DNA of 64,000 nt, from positions 65,890-129,889 of the forward strand of contig CAVOTD010000092.1 in the NCBI GenBank assembly GCA_963698995.1. The letters run 5' to 3'. Source of the DNA: AP-15 sp963698995 (GTDB taxonomy: Bacteria > Pseudomonadota > Alphaproteobacteria > ATCC43930 > CGMCC-115725). Positions 25,248 through 34,850 of this stretch are shown piece after piece (the stretch's first letter is position 1; every line of letters starts with the position of its first letter). The notes below the pieces were generated by a model. That model was not told the DNA's origin, ran no database searches, and saw only the letters and a list, made by a program, of their open reading frames with translations. The position numbers and the translations under genes are program-made.

Positions 25248-26594
25248 ATGGGCAGGGCCCAACTCACACGGCGTACGCTTCTGCAGACCGCGGCAACGAC
25301 CGCATTGTCTGCGCCCTTTGTTCGCGGTGCCTTCGCCGCCGGAAAAATTTCGGTCGGCTTCTGGGACCATTGGGTCCCTGGCGCCAACAACACTCTGACC
25401 AAGCTGTGCCAGGAGTGGGGCGCCAAAGAGAAGGTCGAGGTCACGATCGACTACATCACCTCGCAGGGCGACAAGCTCAATCTTACCCAGGCCGCCGAGG
25501 CTCAGGCACGGTCCGGGCACGACATTCTGACCTTTCTCGCCTGGGCCGCTGCGGCTCAGACCGAAAACCTCGAACCAGTCGACGACATCATGGCGCCGTT
25601 GATCGCCACAAACGGGAAGATCAGTCGGGGCATCGAATATGTCGCCAGGCAGAAGGGTCACTGGATTGCCGTGCCGTCTTGTGTCGGCAGCCCGACCTTG
25701 CCGTCCTGCGCCCGGATCGACCTGTTCAAGGAATATCTCGGAGTCGATTTGACCGAAATGTACCCGGCCAGCAAGCCGGCCAACGACCAGCTTGCCGACA
25801 AGTGGACCTGGGATTTCTTTCTGACCGCGGCCGAGAAATGCTTCAAGGCGGGTCAGGGCCATCTGATGGGCGTGGGGCTTGGCGGCACCAACGATTCGGT
25901 CGCTTGGGTCGATCCGGTATTTCGCAGCCACGGCGCCGCGATGGTCGACCAAGAAGGCAACATCACGGTCAAATCCGACGCCACCAGGCAGGTGCTCGAA
26001 TGGTTCAAGAAGCTGGTGCCCTATATGCCGAAGGACGCCTTCGCTTGGGACGATGCATCGAACAATAAATACCTGATCTCCGGCCAGGGCGCGCTGATCT
26101 TCAACCCGCCCTCGGCCTGGGCGGTGGCGGTGCGCGATGCGCCCAAGGTTGCCGAGCAGCTGTGGACCTTCCCGACGCCGAAGGGCCCGATGGGGCGCTT
26201 CGACGCCGCAGTGCCGTTCTTCTGGGGCACCTGGAAGTTCGCGCCCAACAAATCGGCGGCGAAGAGCCTCTTGACCTTCCTCTGCCAGCGCTCGTCGGTC
26301 GAGCAGACGGTCGCGGCGAGCAAGGGCTACGACATTCCGCCGTTCGAGGGGCTCCACGACTTCAAGACCTGGGCCGAGGAAGGACCGCCCAAGGGCACGG
26401 TCTATCACTATCCGCCGCGCGGCGACGTAGAGATGGTCATCCCCTATAGTCCGGCGCCGGCTGGGATCGCCAACCAGATCTATGCGCAGGCGACGGTGCC
26501 GAAGATGATCGCCAAATGTACCGTGGAGGGTCGATCGGTCGATCAGGCGATCGCTTGGGCCGCCTCAGAGTTGGAGGGCTTCAGCCGGTCCTAG
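25248..26594 (+). CDS. ABC-type extracellular solute-binding protein, family 1 (copy B)
   Basis: 448 residues, ATG 25248 with GGGAGG upstream. Tat-type signal LTRRTLLQTAATTALSAPFV. Strongly similar to the preceding protein along the entire length (shared WDHWVPGAN, TSQGDKL, FAWDDASNNK, MNPPSAWAVAV/FNPPSAWAVAV, NYPPRGDV/HYPPRGDV), so the pair is a tandem duplication. Differences concentrate in the central lobe (VPSCVGSPTLPSCA versus VPSIPNTLTLPSVG), which may signal a changed ligand. The MFS gene follows after 80 bases on the same strand. Confidence 0.9.
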   Translation: MGRAQLTRRTLLQTAATTALSAPFVRGAFAAGKISVGFWDHWVPGANNTLTKLCQEWGAKEKVEVTIDYITSQGDKLNLTQAAEAQARSGHDILTFLAWAAAAQTENLEPVDDIMAPLIATNGKISRGIEYVARQKGHWIAVPSCVGSPTLPSCARIDLFKEYLGVDLTEMYPASKPANDQLADKWTWDFFLTAAEKCFKAGQGHLMGVGLGGTNDSVAWVDPVFRSHGAAMVDQEGNITVKSDATRQVLEWFKKLVPYMPKDAFAWDDASNNKYLISGQGALIFNPPSAWAVAVRDAPKVAEQLWTFPTPKGPMGRFDAAVPFFWGTWKFAPNKSAAKSLLTFLCQRSSVEQTVAASKGYDIPPFEGLHDFKTWAEEGPPKGTVYHYPPRGDVEMVIPYSPAPAGIANQIYAQATVPKMIAKCTVEGRSVDQAIAWAASELEGFSRS

Positions 26595-26674
26595 TTGACG
26601 GGCAGGCCGCTGAGGACCTATTCGTCGACGCCGAGATATCACCGGCCGCCAGGTCGCCGCCACGGGAGGAATCG

Positions 26675-28108
26675 ATGTCTGCGCAGACGTCTGACGAGCT
26701 ACTTTCGCTGTTCGACAGCGCGCCGCTCAACCGCCGATATTGGGTGACCTTCATCCTGATGTCGGGCGTCTTCCTGCTCGACTTCTTTGACTTCTTCCTG
26801 ATCGCGTTTGTCATGTCGGTGATCGGGCGGGAATGGCACCTGACCTATGGGCAGGGGGCGCTTATCCTTTATGCCGCCGGCGTCGGCGCGATCATCGGCT
26901 CGCTCGTCTGGGGTTCTCTGGGCGATCTTTTCGGGCGCAAGATGCAGACCGTCACCGGCACCTTTATCTGCGGGATCAGCGCCGGGCTGATCGGCCTAGT
27001 GCCGACCGGCGATTGGGTGCTGTTGGCGATTTTGCGCTTCTTCGTCGGGTTCGGCCTCGCCGCCGGTGTCACACCCGCATTGACGATGGTCGTCGAACTG
27101 ACACCGACGCGCTGGCGCACCGGGATGACGAGTTTCTTTGTGGTGTTCGCAAGCGCCGGCACACTTCTCGCGTCCTTCACCGCGGCTTCGCTTCTCCAGG
27201 CGTTCGGCTGGCGCGGGGTCGCTATGACCGGCTTTGTGGCGGTCCTCATCGGGGTTTTGGTGTGGATCTTTGTGCCGGAATTGGTGCGCTGGCTGACGGC
27301 CAAAGGGCGTTTCGCCGAGGCGCGGGCGGAGGTCGCAAGGCAGTTGGGGCTCTCGCTCCACAGCGTTCCGTTGCCGACGACCCGGCCCGCTGCGCAACCC
27401 CGCGCCAGCCTCGGCGAACTCTTCTCGGTCAATCCGCGGCTCTTCTGGCAGACGATCCTGATCTGGGGCGGCTCCTCGACGGCAGCCTACGGTTATTACC
27501 TCTGGGGGCCGACCATCGTCGCCCTCGCGCTCCATGTGGAGCCCGCCCAGGCCGCCAGATATTTTATCTACGTCTCCGCCACCGGCGTCATCGGTAAGAT
27601 CCTTGTCTCGCTGATCGCTCCGCTATTGGGCCGGCGGGCCCTCGGCGTTCTCTTTGGCCTCGTAGCGGTTATTTTTCTCATCTTGGCCGGGTATTTCAAC
27701 GGAGCACTGGTCGGCGGGTTCCCCTTATTCGTGATCCTGGTTGCCGCCTCGGCTTTCTTTGTCGAGGGCGGTTTCTCAAACCTTGCGCCCTATACGGTCG
27801 AGCAATATGGGGTGAATCTCGGCGCGCGTTCGTCGGGTCTGGGGCAGGCGGCGAACGGGGTCGGCAAAATCCTGGGTCCGCTTGCTTTGGCCCTGCTCGC
27901 CGGCAGCGACAACATCATCGCGCCGAAGGCGACCGAGGCCGCGGTGCTCCCGGCCTTCGTGTTCCTCGGCGCGACCATGCTGGCCGTCGCGCTCGCCTAT
28001 CTTTTCCTCGGGGTCGAGACGCATGGCCGCGCGATGTCGCTCGGCGCGCCGGCCGACGGGAAGGCAGCGCCGTCGCGACCTGTCGCACTCGGCACCGAGG
28101 CGCGCTGA
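26675..28108 (+). CDS. MFS transporter
   Basis: 477 residues from ATG 26675 with GGGAGGA upstream; the open frame reaches back into the previous gene but is not translated. Twelve predicted transmembrane helices in two halves of six, with the MFS loop motif WGSLGDLFGRKMQ between helices 2 and 3 and PELVRWLTAKGRFAEARAEVA at the middle loop. The start (LNRRYWVTFILMSGVFLLDFFDFFLIAFVM) resembles the sugar/aromatic-acid:H+ symporter branch. Same strand as the two binding proteins, so co-expression is possible, although MFS carriers do not use binding proteins. Confidence 0.88.
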   Translation: MSAQTSDELLSLFDSAPLNRRYWVTFILMSGVFLLDFFDFFLIAFVMSVIGREWHLTYGQGALILYAAGVGAIIGSLVWGSLGDLFGRKMQTVTGTFICGISAGLIGLVPTGDWVLLAILRFFVGFGLAAGVTPALTMVVELTPTRWRTGMTSFFVVFASAGTLLASFTAASLLQAFGWRGVAMTGFVAVLIGVLVWIFVPELVRWLTAKGRFAEARAEVARQLGLSLHSVPLPTTRPAAQPRASLGELFSVNPRLFWQTILIWGGSSTAAYGYYLWGPTIVALALHVEPAQAARYFIYVSATGVIGKILVSLIAPLLGRRALGVLFGLVAVIFLILAGYFNGALVGGFPLFVILVAASAFFVEGGFSNLAPYTVEQYGVNLGARSSGLGQAANGVGKILGPLALALLAGSDNIIAPKATEAAVLPAFVFLGATMLAVALAYLFLGVETHGRAMSLGAPADGKAAPSRPVALGTEAR

Positions 28109-28116
28109 GCGCCCGC

Positions 28117-28810
28117 TTACGGCGCGGCGAGCGCCTCGCGGCAAATGCCGATGCGGCGGGCGTTCTTAGCCCAGTAGAAAAGCGGCGCAGCGCCGCTTGC
28201 GGTCCCGTTGCGCAGTTCGATTGCCCGAGCGAGCATAAACCGCGTCACATCACGGAACGATTCGAGCGGATGGCGCCCGATCGGGTACCAGCGGACATCC
28301 TCGAGCTCGTCGCTGGCCGCCGGCTCGCCAAAAACATTACTGCCGTCGCTCAGGAAAAAGCGGGTGTTGAACCGTCGGTTCGAGTGGGACGGGGTGATCG
28401 CCCGGCCGACATAGGTCAGGAGGTCCACTGCCGCGACGAGACCGAGCTCTCGGTAGGCCCGTTCGATCGGCCTGGTCGCCGGAACCGCCCGGTGTGAGAG
28501 AGCCGGCCGCCCGACCAGCACCCGGGCTTCCTCCCAGGTTTCGCGCAGAGCCGCGCGGGCGCTGCGCGCCAGCTTCGACCCGAGCGCTTCGGTTCCCGAA
28601 TTCGGTGCTCCACGGAATGCGATCCGGCGGATCGATTGCGCCGCCGGGAAAGACATGCACGCCCGGCATGAATTTGACGTGTAGCGGCCGCCGGCCGGCC
28701 AGAACCTCGAGGTCGTTGCCATGACCGCGCAATAGGATCAGCGAAGCCGCATCGCGCGGACGCACGACCGGGAGGCGGTTGTTGGCAGACGTCTCGGCAA
28801 TGTCATTCAT
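28117..28810 (-). CDS. Nudix hydrolase (frameshifted)
   Basis: Starts ATG 28810 (MNDIAETSANNRLPVVRPRDAA). The first frame gives LLRGHGNDLEVLAGRR and FMPGVHVFPGGAIDPPDR; near 28610 the frame breaks and the adjacent frame resumes IAFRGAPNSGTEALGSK, followed by AALRETWEEARVLVG, the core REx2EE of the Nudix box, and runs to 28117. Joined length is about 230 residues, normal for the larger bacterial Nudix proteins with a long insert before the box. The glycine that normally opens the Nudix box is far from the RETWEE core, so substrate and activity are uncertain. Confidence 0.75.
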
Positions 28811-28884
28811 GGTACACACTATGAGCGAAGCAGGACGCACGCTCCAAGCATTCGACGGCACGAGCCGCCCGCCCGCAGCAAAGG

Positions 28885-29235
28885 TTAGGCCGTGCGCTCA
28901 ATCGCCGCGATCCAGGTCTCGAGCGCGCTCCGCAGCTCGCCGAGAGTGTAGCGCTCGGGCGTCGCGTCCTCGACGACGGCATTTCGGATCCCGGCGCCGT
29001 CAGGTGAGATCGCGATTGAAAATGCATTGCCGACCCCGCCCGGCTGCGGCTTCTCGCCGCGCTCAGCTGCCGCGATCTCGGCGAGGAATGACCGGGCGGT
29101 CGCCAAATCGCCCTGCACATCGCTCTGCAGGAAGCTCGCCATGATCTCGCCGTGGCGCCCGGCGCCGCGCCGCACGCGGCCCTCGAAGTACCCCGCCGGG
29201 TGTCGCCTGGCGCTGACCAGAGTGGACTTCGGCAT
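28885..29235 (-). CDS. Candidate immunity protein for the EndoU nuclease
   Basis: 116 residues from ATG 29235, whose A is shared with the last base of the TAA of the nuclease gene (TAATG), a sign of tight translational coupling. The product is small, acidic at the C-terminus, without signal peptide (MPKSTLVSARRHPAGYFEG ... TLGELRSALETWIAAIE). The C-terminal half (GNAFSIAISPDGAGIRN, then a helix) recalls YacL/UPF0231-type small proteins. Being cytosolic and encoded right after a secreted nuclease, immunity is the natural guess; similarity is too weak to prove it. Confidence 0.5.
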   Translation of the reverse strand: MPKSTLVSARRHPAGYFEGRVRRGAGRHGEIMASFLQSDVQGDLATARSFLAEIAAAERGEKPQPGGVGNAFSIAISPDGAGIRNAVVEDATPERYTLGELRSALETWIAAIERTA

Positions 29236-29756
29236 TAATTGCCCCGCAGTGGATATGCCGCGTTGATGCGGCCGTTCTGATACCATCCCTCTATTGCAAA
29301 GCCGCGACCGGAACGACCGACAAACTGCCCGTCGTGGCGAACCTCGCCGTCGTGGAAGGCCGCGAGGATCGCCTCCATGACCTCTTCGGGGGTCATCGCG
29401 TCCGGGTAAAAGGTAGAGGGAGCCTTTTTTCGAAGCCAGGAGCCGGTGGCGGGATCGCGCAGCGCCACCCGTGCCCGATAGACGCCATTCGCATCGGGAG
29501 GCTGCACGACCCGTTGAACTCGGGCATCGGGCGGATCCACCCCGTGCGGCCGATGATGATACCCGACCGCTTCATCGTGTCGGTTGATCTCACCGAATTC
29601 GATATGGATGAAGTTGATCGGCGGATTGGTGATGGTCCATTTGCCGGCGATTGCTAACGCGTCGACCGGATCGGCCAATGGCGCCGACGCTAGAACGATC
29701 AGCAGGGCGCCCCCAACGATACGACGCAAACAATGGCTGACCTGGTGCTCCCCCAT
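29235..29756 (-). CDS. Secreted EndoU-type nuclease
   Basis: 173 residues from ATG 29756. N-terminal signal peptide (RRIVGGALLIVLASAPLADPVDA), then a single domain with the bacterial EndoU pattern: INFIHIEFGEIN (His51), AVGYHHRPHG (His67/His68), VVQPPDANGVYRARV, Lys110/Lys111 and STFYPDAMTPEEVMEAIL, FVGRSGRGFAIEGWYQNGRINAAYP. EndoU enzymes cleave RNA with a His/His/Lys-type centre and are frequent toxin tips of contact-dependent inhibition and polymorphic toxins. Here it is not a tip of a large protein but a stand-alone exported enzyme, paired with a small cytosolic protein. Confidence 0.85.
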   Translation of the reverse strand: MGEHQVSHCLRRIVGGALLIVLASAPLADPVDALAIAGKWTITNPPINFIHIEFGEINRHDEAVGYHHRPHGVDPPDARVQRVVQPPDANGVYRARVALRDPATGSWLRKKAPSTFYPDAMTPEEVMEAILAAFHDGEVRHDGQFVGRSGRGFAIEGWYQNGRINAAYPLRGN

Positions 29757-29837
29757 CTTGCCCGAGCGGCTCACGGCGGGTTGTGGAGAAGGTTTCGGCG
29801 CTTTACCGGGGGTTCTGATAATGTCCTGGCGGATCTT

Positions 29838-30438
29838 GTGGCGGAGTGGCTTTTGGCCGAACGGATTATAAGAGAAGGCGGCAGCGCTCGTGAGCGGCTT
29901 TTGGAAGCGGCTTACGAACTTTTCGCGGCGCAAGGCGTGAACCAGGTCGGGATCGACGCAATAATCGCCAAGTCGGGTTGTGCGAAAGCCAGCCTCTACA
30001 GCAATTTCGAATCAAAAGTCGAATTGGCGATAGCCTTTCTCGATCGGCGCGAAGAGGTGTGGACGCGGGATTGGCTCGAAGACGAAGTCAAACAACGCGC
30101 GACGGATCCGACAGAGCGGCTCCTTGCCATCTTCGACGTCTTCGACGGCTGGTTTCGCACCGAGCATTTTGAGGGCTGCTCGTTCATCAACGTATTGCTC
30201 GAAGCGGACGCCGGCAATCCACTTCATCGGGCGGCGGCAGCGCATCTGGCAAAGATTTCGCGGGATTCTTCTTGGCTTCGCAAAGGAAGCGGGATTGAGC
30301 GAGCCCGAGGTTTTTGCCCAAGCCTGGCACATGTTGATGAAGGGCTCGATCATTTCGGCTTACGAGGGCAATGCGGACGCCGCACTCGAGGCCAAGCGCG
30401 CAGCCCGACTCGTCATCGACGGCTGGCCGCGCCGCTAG
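29838..30438 (+). CDS. TetR/AcrR family transcriptional regulator (frameshifted, start uncertain)
   Basis: DNA-binding domain ARERLLEAAYELFAAQGVNQVGIDAIIAKSGCAKASLYSNFESK is classic TetR helix-turn-helix. No Met precedes it closely; GTG 29838 or TTG 29853 are candidate starts, and the frame is open upstream. After HLAKI near 30255 the frame is lost by one base; the next frame gives RGILLGFAKEAGLSEPEVFAQAWHMLMKGSI and ends at 30438, restoring a normal 200-residue length. It is divergent from the EndoU nuclease gene and lies 92 bases before the MetE-like gene, either of which may be its target. Confidence 0.8.
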
Positions 30439-30530
30439 TCGATGATCCTGCTTGACGCCGGGACAACCCGGGCGTAGCACAAACAGACAGACCGGTCGGT
30501 TCTGATAACTCAATAGGGGAGGAATCAAAC

Positions 30531-31677
30531 ATGCCGATCCCGACTGAACCCGTCGGTTCTTTGCCGCGGCCAGCTAGGCTTCAGGCGGCGTTTGCCGACT
30601 ACGACGCCGGTAAGATCACGCACGAGCAGCTGGCGCGCGAGCAAGATGCGGCGTGTGCTGACTCGATCAAGCGCATGGAGGCGACCGGCTCATCGATCGT
30701 CAGCGATGGCGAGCAACGCCAGTCGAGCTTTGCCACTTATCCGCTTACCGACACCTTGGCGGGGACCGGTCTGGCCGCCAACCTCGCCGCCGACGGCCAG
30801 TACTTTGCAATTTTCGCGGACGGCCATCATCGCCAGCTGCCGCGGCTGATCGGCGGACCGTTCAGGTACAAGACATTTGCTGCCGATTACGTCGAGAAGG
30901 CGAAACAGATCGCCACGAAGCCCTTGAAACAGGCGGTAATCGCTCCGTCGATGCTGGCACTGCTGTACCCGCTCGACGGCAATGTAGAGGGCTACACGCG
31001 GCAGCAGTTTCTCGACGATCTGGTCAATGAGTGCGAAAAGGATGTTCGACGCTGCTTCGCGGCTGGAGCGGCCCGAGTGTCGATCGACTTTACCGAGGGG
31101 CGGCTGGCGTGCCGCGCCGATCCCCGCAACCCGTGGACCGGTCGCAACATGCTCGGGCAATTTGTCGACCTCAACAACCGGGTGCTCGACCGGTTCTCGC
31201 CCGACGAACGCAAAAACATCGGCATCCACACCTGTCCCGGCGGTGACTGCGACTTCGACTCATAGCGCGGATGTCGACTACGCCGCGCTTCTTCCCAGCA
31301 TGTTCCGAATGAACGCCGGATATTTTCTGATCCAGCTCGCCAGCGAACCCGATAAGGAGCGGGTTTATCAACTCCTCGGCCAGCACAGCCGGGAGCAAGC
31401 CAACGGAGTTCCGCAGGTTTGCTTTATCGGCGTCATAAATCCACAGAACCCCCGGGTGGAAACGCCGCAGGAAGTATGCGACGACCTAGTCCTGGCGGCG
31501 AAATACATTCCGACGGAGCGGCTGGGTTCGACCGACGACTGCGGCTTCTCGCCGTTCAGCATCGACGTGAAGCCAAAACACGGCTCACCTGATGCGGCGC
31601 GCGATATTGCCTTCCAGAAAATCAAGTCGCGAGTGGAGGGCACCAGGATGGCATCCGAGAAACTCGGGATTTTCTAG
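30531..31677 (+). CDS. MetE-like cobalamin-independent methionine synthase family protein (frameshifted)
   Basis: Starts ATG 30531 with GGGGAGGAAT upstream. First frame PIPTEPVGSLPRP ... SIVSDGEQRQSSFATYPL ... VSIDFTEGRLACR ... NIGIHTCPGGDCD; one extra T near 31251 then shifts it, and the next frame continues STHSADVDYAALLPSMFRMNAGYFLIQLA to LGSTDDCGFSPFSID and ends at 31677. The joined 381 residues cover only the C-terminal catalytic barrel of MetE, as in the many short homologues that transfer methyl groups to thiols. The zinc site His-x-Cys is visible (HTC), and the late Cys is in DDCGF. True substrate unknown. Confidence 0.85.
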
Positions 31678-31696
31678 CGCCATCCGCGCGAGCAGC

Positions 31697-33273
31697 TCAG
31701 TCGGGCTCGGCCACCGCTGCCGACCAGGGCGACATCACGTCGGAGATGCCGTGATTGAACCCATGCTTCGCGCGAGGACGAGGTTCGGGCAGGCGAAGCG
31801 GGCGGGCAGGACCGTATGCTCGACGAGTGATGCACCGGGCTCGGTCAGCAGGCGCTCGACGATTTCGGGGCGCAGCCGGCGGTCGATGGCGAAGCGGTCG
31901 CCGCCATTGACATCGATCCGCGGGTGATGAGCTGCGGCTTCTGGATCCATGCCGAAATCGACGACAAAGCTCGCCAGTTGCAGCACCGCGCCGAGAATCC
32001 GCCGGCCACCGGATGCACCGAGCCCAAACCACGGTCGGCCGTTGCGCGCCACCACGACCGGGCACATGTTGGTCAGGGCGCGCTTGCCGGGCGCGATCGA
32101 ATTCGGCCGCCCAGGACGCGGGTCGAACCACATCACGCCATTGTTCATCAGAATTCCGGAGGCGGGCAGCACGTAGCGGCTGCCAAAGGACGACAACAAG
32201 GTGGACGTCAGCGCAGCAATGCCGCCGTGGCGGTCGGCGGCGGTAATGTGCGTTGTCGAGGTCCGGGAAGCGCTTTCGACATCGCCCATGCCGGCGAGCC
32301 GCTCACGATAAGCGTGTCGAAGGGCTTCGAGCAGCGCCGCGAAATAGCCGGCATCGGGGCGGCCGGCGAAGCTCCGGCGGGCGAGCTTTCCGAGGATGCC
32401 GGCGAGGGTCGGTCCGGCGGTCATTCCAGGTGCCGCCTGAAAAACCGCGCTGCGATAGGGGATTTCCAGGGCCGGCACGACGCGGGGCCGGCAACGAGCC
32501 AGATCCTCGGCGGAAAGCACCCCACCGGCTGCTCGCGCGTCTGCAGCGATCAACCGTCCGATCTCCCCCTCGTAGAAATCCTCCGGTCCGGCTTCGGCGA
32601 GGCGCTCCAGCGTCTCGGCCAGCCGACCCAGCGGCAGGCTCATGCTGTCGTGTTCGGGCGGACACACCGGCGGCAAATCGTCCGGCAGCCAGACCCGGCG
32701 GCTCTCCGGGTATCGCCGAAGATCGGCTGCGGCGCTGGCGACCTTGACGGTGGTGAACCAGTCGACCGGCAGGCCGGCGCGCGCGAGTGCCGTCGCCGGC
32801 GCAACCAACTCACGCCACGGCAGTCGGCCGAACCGCTCGACCGCGAGCGCGTATCCCCGCACGGCGCTCGGGATCGCGAAGGACAGCGGTCCGTGCATGT
32901 TGCGGTCGCCGACCACCTGCGGCCAGGTGAACAGCTCTGTCCTCATTTCCCCGGTCAACGGGAAGGCTGCCGGATCGAGGTCATGAGGCGCAACCGGGCC
33001 GAAATCGACAATCTCGGCGTGAGCAGCGCCAGCCTGGTGCACCACCATGAAGCCGATCCCGCCGAGACCGCTGTTCCACGGCTCGAGCGCCGCCAGCGCA
33101 AAGGCGGTGGCGACGACGGAGTCGACCGAGTTGCCGCCCGCTGCCAACACCTCGGCGCCGATCCGGGCCGCGGTCCCGTTTTGCGATACAACAACACCGC
33201 CGCGCGACGCGGCGCCCGGCTTGCGAACGTCCCAGTTCTGCGTCAGGTGCATATCCTGGCGCCGCTCGTCCAT
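31697..33273 (-). CDS. Gamma-glutamyltransferase family protein (frameshifted near the 3' end)
   Basis: From ATG 33273. Typical GGT opening GGVVVSQNGTAARIGAEVLAAGGNSVDSVVATAFALAALEP; the autoprocessing site is Thr340-Thr341-His342 (ASRTSTTHITAADRHGG), followed by SSFGSRY and GNRMNNGMMWFD-like ILMNNGVMWFDPRPGRPNS. The main frame stops at 31735 with SITASPT, but an adjacent frame gives the expected tail GISDVMSPWSAAVAEPD to 31697, so one indel at about 31753 is likely. No signal peptide is visible, so a cytoplasmic Ntn-hydrolase acting on glutathione or other gamma-glutamyl compounds is likely. Four bases after the DUF427 stop, hence the same operon. Confidence 0.88.
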
Positions 33274-33277
33274 GGGC

Positions 33278-33670
33278 TCATGTCACCTCCATCGAATTGA
33301 CCCGGTTCGGGTAAAAGGCATAATAGCCAGCGAGCCCCGACACCTCGTCAAACGGTGAAGGGTAACCCCATACCGCGTTCTCGGATCGCCGACCGGCGCC
33401 CGCATCTACCGGAACCTCGATCGTCCAATACGAGGCTTCGCCCTTGTACGGGCACTGCGTGTGGTGCTCGGTCGGCCGCATCAGGTCGAGCCGCACATCC
33501 TTTTCCGGCACATAATAGACCGGACCGTGGCCGGTCTCTTCGACGCGCAACGCAGCGCTGCTGTCAGCGATCGTGACGCCGCCGAACACGACCTTGACGC
33601 GGCGGCCTGCCGGTCGAAGGTCGACACGATAGTCGGGGCGGTTGACAAATCCGGGGGCGGGGTTTGGCAT
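33278..33670 (-). CDS. DUF427 domain protein
   Basis: 130 residues from ATG 33670 (MPNPAPGFVNRPDYRVDLRPA). Central motif VYYVPEKDVRLDLMRPTEHHTQCPYKGEASYW is diagnostic of DUF427, small beta-barrel proteins of unknown function found widely in bacteria. The following WGYPSPFDEVSGLAGYYAFYPNRV is the usual ending. Immediately upstream of the gamma-glutamyltransferase gene on the same strand. Confidence 0.92.
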   Translation of the reverse strand: MPNPAPGFVNRPDYRVDLRPAGRRVKVVFGGVTIADSSAALRVEETGHGPVYYVPEKDVRLDLMRPTEHHTQCPYKGEASYWTIEVPVDAGAGRRSENAVWGYPSPFDEVSGLAGYYAFYPNRVNSMEVT

Positions 33671-33686
33671 CTTGGGTCCCTCAATT

Positions 33687-33965
33687 TTAATGCTGGCGTC
33701 GCTTGCTCGAGGGCGGTGCGCCGTCACCGCCGAACGAGGCGACGCAACTTGCATGCAGCTCGGGGTCGGTTACCGGACCGCATTCCTCCTGCATGCGCTT
33801 GGCGCGAAACGCGGAATTGCCGTGCAATGCCTGCTCGTATTGCTGGCTCTGCCGCACATTGGCTGCGGCGCCGGGGTCAGGCGGCGTCTGGGTCTGCGCC
33901 GAGCTGTGCACGGCGCCGGCGATAACCAGCGCGGCGGTGAGTATCAACGACGAAAATCTGGGCAT
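33687..33965 (-). CDS. Small secreted protein of unknown function
   Basis: 92 residues from ATG 33965. Signal peptide RFSSLILTAALVIAGAVHSSA-QTQ, then a short Gln- and Pro-rich region and two Cys (EECGPVTDPELHASCVAS) that probably form a disulfide. Ends in a basic tail SSKRRQH. No family recognised. It sits 16 bases upstream of the DUF427 gene on the same strand. Confidence 0.65.
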   Translation of the reverse strand: MPRFSSLILTAALVIAGAVHSSAQTQTPPDPGAAANVRQSQQYEQALHGNSAFRAKRMQEECGPVTDPELHASCVASFGGDGAPPSSKRRQH

Positions 33966-34021
33966 CTCTACTCCTTCTCCGTCGGTTGCGAAGCCGATCA
34001 TGGCGCGACAACGAGCATCGC

Positions 34022-34768
34022 TCAATCCGCCATTGTCAACCCACCGCTGACGCTCAGCACCTGGCCAGTGATGTAATCCGAACGTCGACTCAAGAAGAAC
34101 AGCACGGCATGCGCAATTTCGATCGGCTGTGCGATCCGGCGGAACGGGATGGCGCGGGTCAGCGCTTCCTTCATGCGCTCGGGCTGCCGTTGGAACAACG
34201 GCGTATCGGTCGGCCCCGGGCACACGCAATTAACGTTGATTTGGTAGCGTGCGAGCTCGCGTGCCAGCGACTTGGTAAAGGCGATCAATCCGCCTTTCGC
34301 GGCCGCATAGACGGTTTCGCCCATGCTGCCGACGCGCCCGGCGTCACTTGCTATATTGACGATCTTGCCGCCTCGCGCCGCCACCATCGGCGGCAACACG
34401 CCGCGGGTCAGCCGAACCGCTCCCATCAAGTTTATTGCGATCACGCGATCCCATATTTCCGGCGGATTTTCGAGAAACGGTTGGATTTGATCCCAGCCGG
34501 CGCCATTAACCAAAGCGTCGACACGCTCGGTCCGCTGTTCCACCGCAGCGACGAAATCGTCGATCGATTGTGTCTCGATCAGGTCGAGCGGCAGGTATTC
34601 GACAGCCAGACCTTGAACAGCGCCCTCCGCCGCCGCCCTGCGGCCACCCTCCGCGTCGACGTCGCCTACGAACACCCTTGCACCTTCGCCGGCCAGTAAA
34701 AAGGCGGTTGCCTTACCAATCCCGGAGGCGCCACCGGTGACGATGACAATTTGGCCTTGCAGGTCCAT
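34022..34768 (-). CDS. SDR oxidoreductase, BadH-like (2-hydroxycyclohexanecarboxyl-CoA dehydrogenase type)
   Basis: 248 residues. Motifs in order: TGGASGIGKATA, ALVNGAGWDQIQPFLENPPEIWDRVIAINL, NIASDAGRVGS, active-site YAAAKGG (Tyr-x3-Lys), NCVCPGPTDTPL, and the C-terminal ITGQVLSVSGGLTMAD. The GWD insertion after NGAG and SDAGRVGS are characteristic of the BadH branch, which oxidises 2-hydroxycyclohexane-1-carboxyl-CoA in anaerobic benzoate degradation. No other benzoate-pathway genes are here, so only the subfamily is asserted. Confidence 0.88.
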   Translation of the reverse strand: MDLQGQIVIVTGGASGIGKATAFLLAGEGARVFVGDVDAEGGRRAAAEGAVQGLAVEYLPLDLIETQSIDDFVAAVEQRTERVDALVNGAGWDQIQPFLENPPEIWDRVIAINLMGAVRLTRGVLPPMVAARGGKIVNIASDAGRVGSMGETVYAAAKGGLIAFTKSLARELARYQINVNCVCPGPTDTPLFQRQPERMKEALTRAIPFRRIAQPIEIAHAVLFFLSRRSDYITGQVLSVSGGLTMAD

Positions 34769-34850
34769 GGTTATCCTCCTTCCCGAGCTGCGGCCGATTT
34801 ACGCCCGTGTTCTAGCTGGCCTTACCGATTTCCTCCACAGAACCTGCGGT

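Noticed and set aside
28117..28722. Second start for the Nudix gene at 28722
   Set aside because: That frame upstream of 28610 is not Nudix-like, whereas the other frame gives the family N-terminus.
30460..30485. Imperfect hairpin (GCCGGG-ACAA-CCCGGGC) as a terminator between the TetR and MetE-like genes
   Set aside because: Bulged, without T-run, and close to the next ribosome binding site; evidence too weak to list.
31924..33300. 458-residue open frame opposite gamma-glutamyltransferase
   Set aside because: Antisense of a clearly identified GGT family gene.
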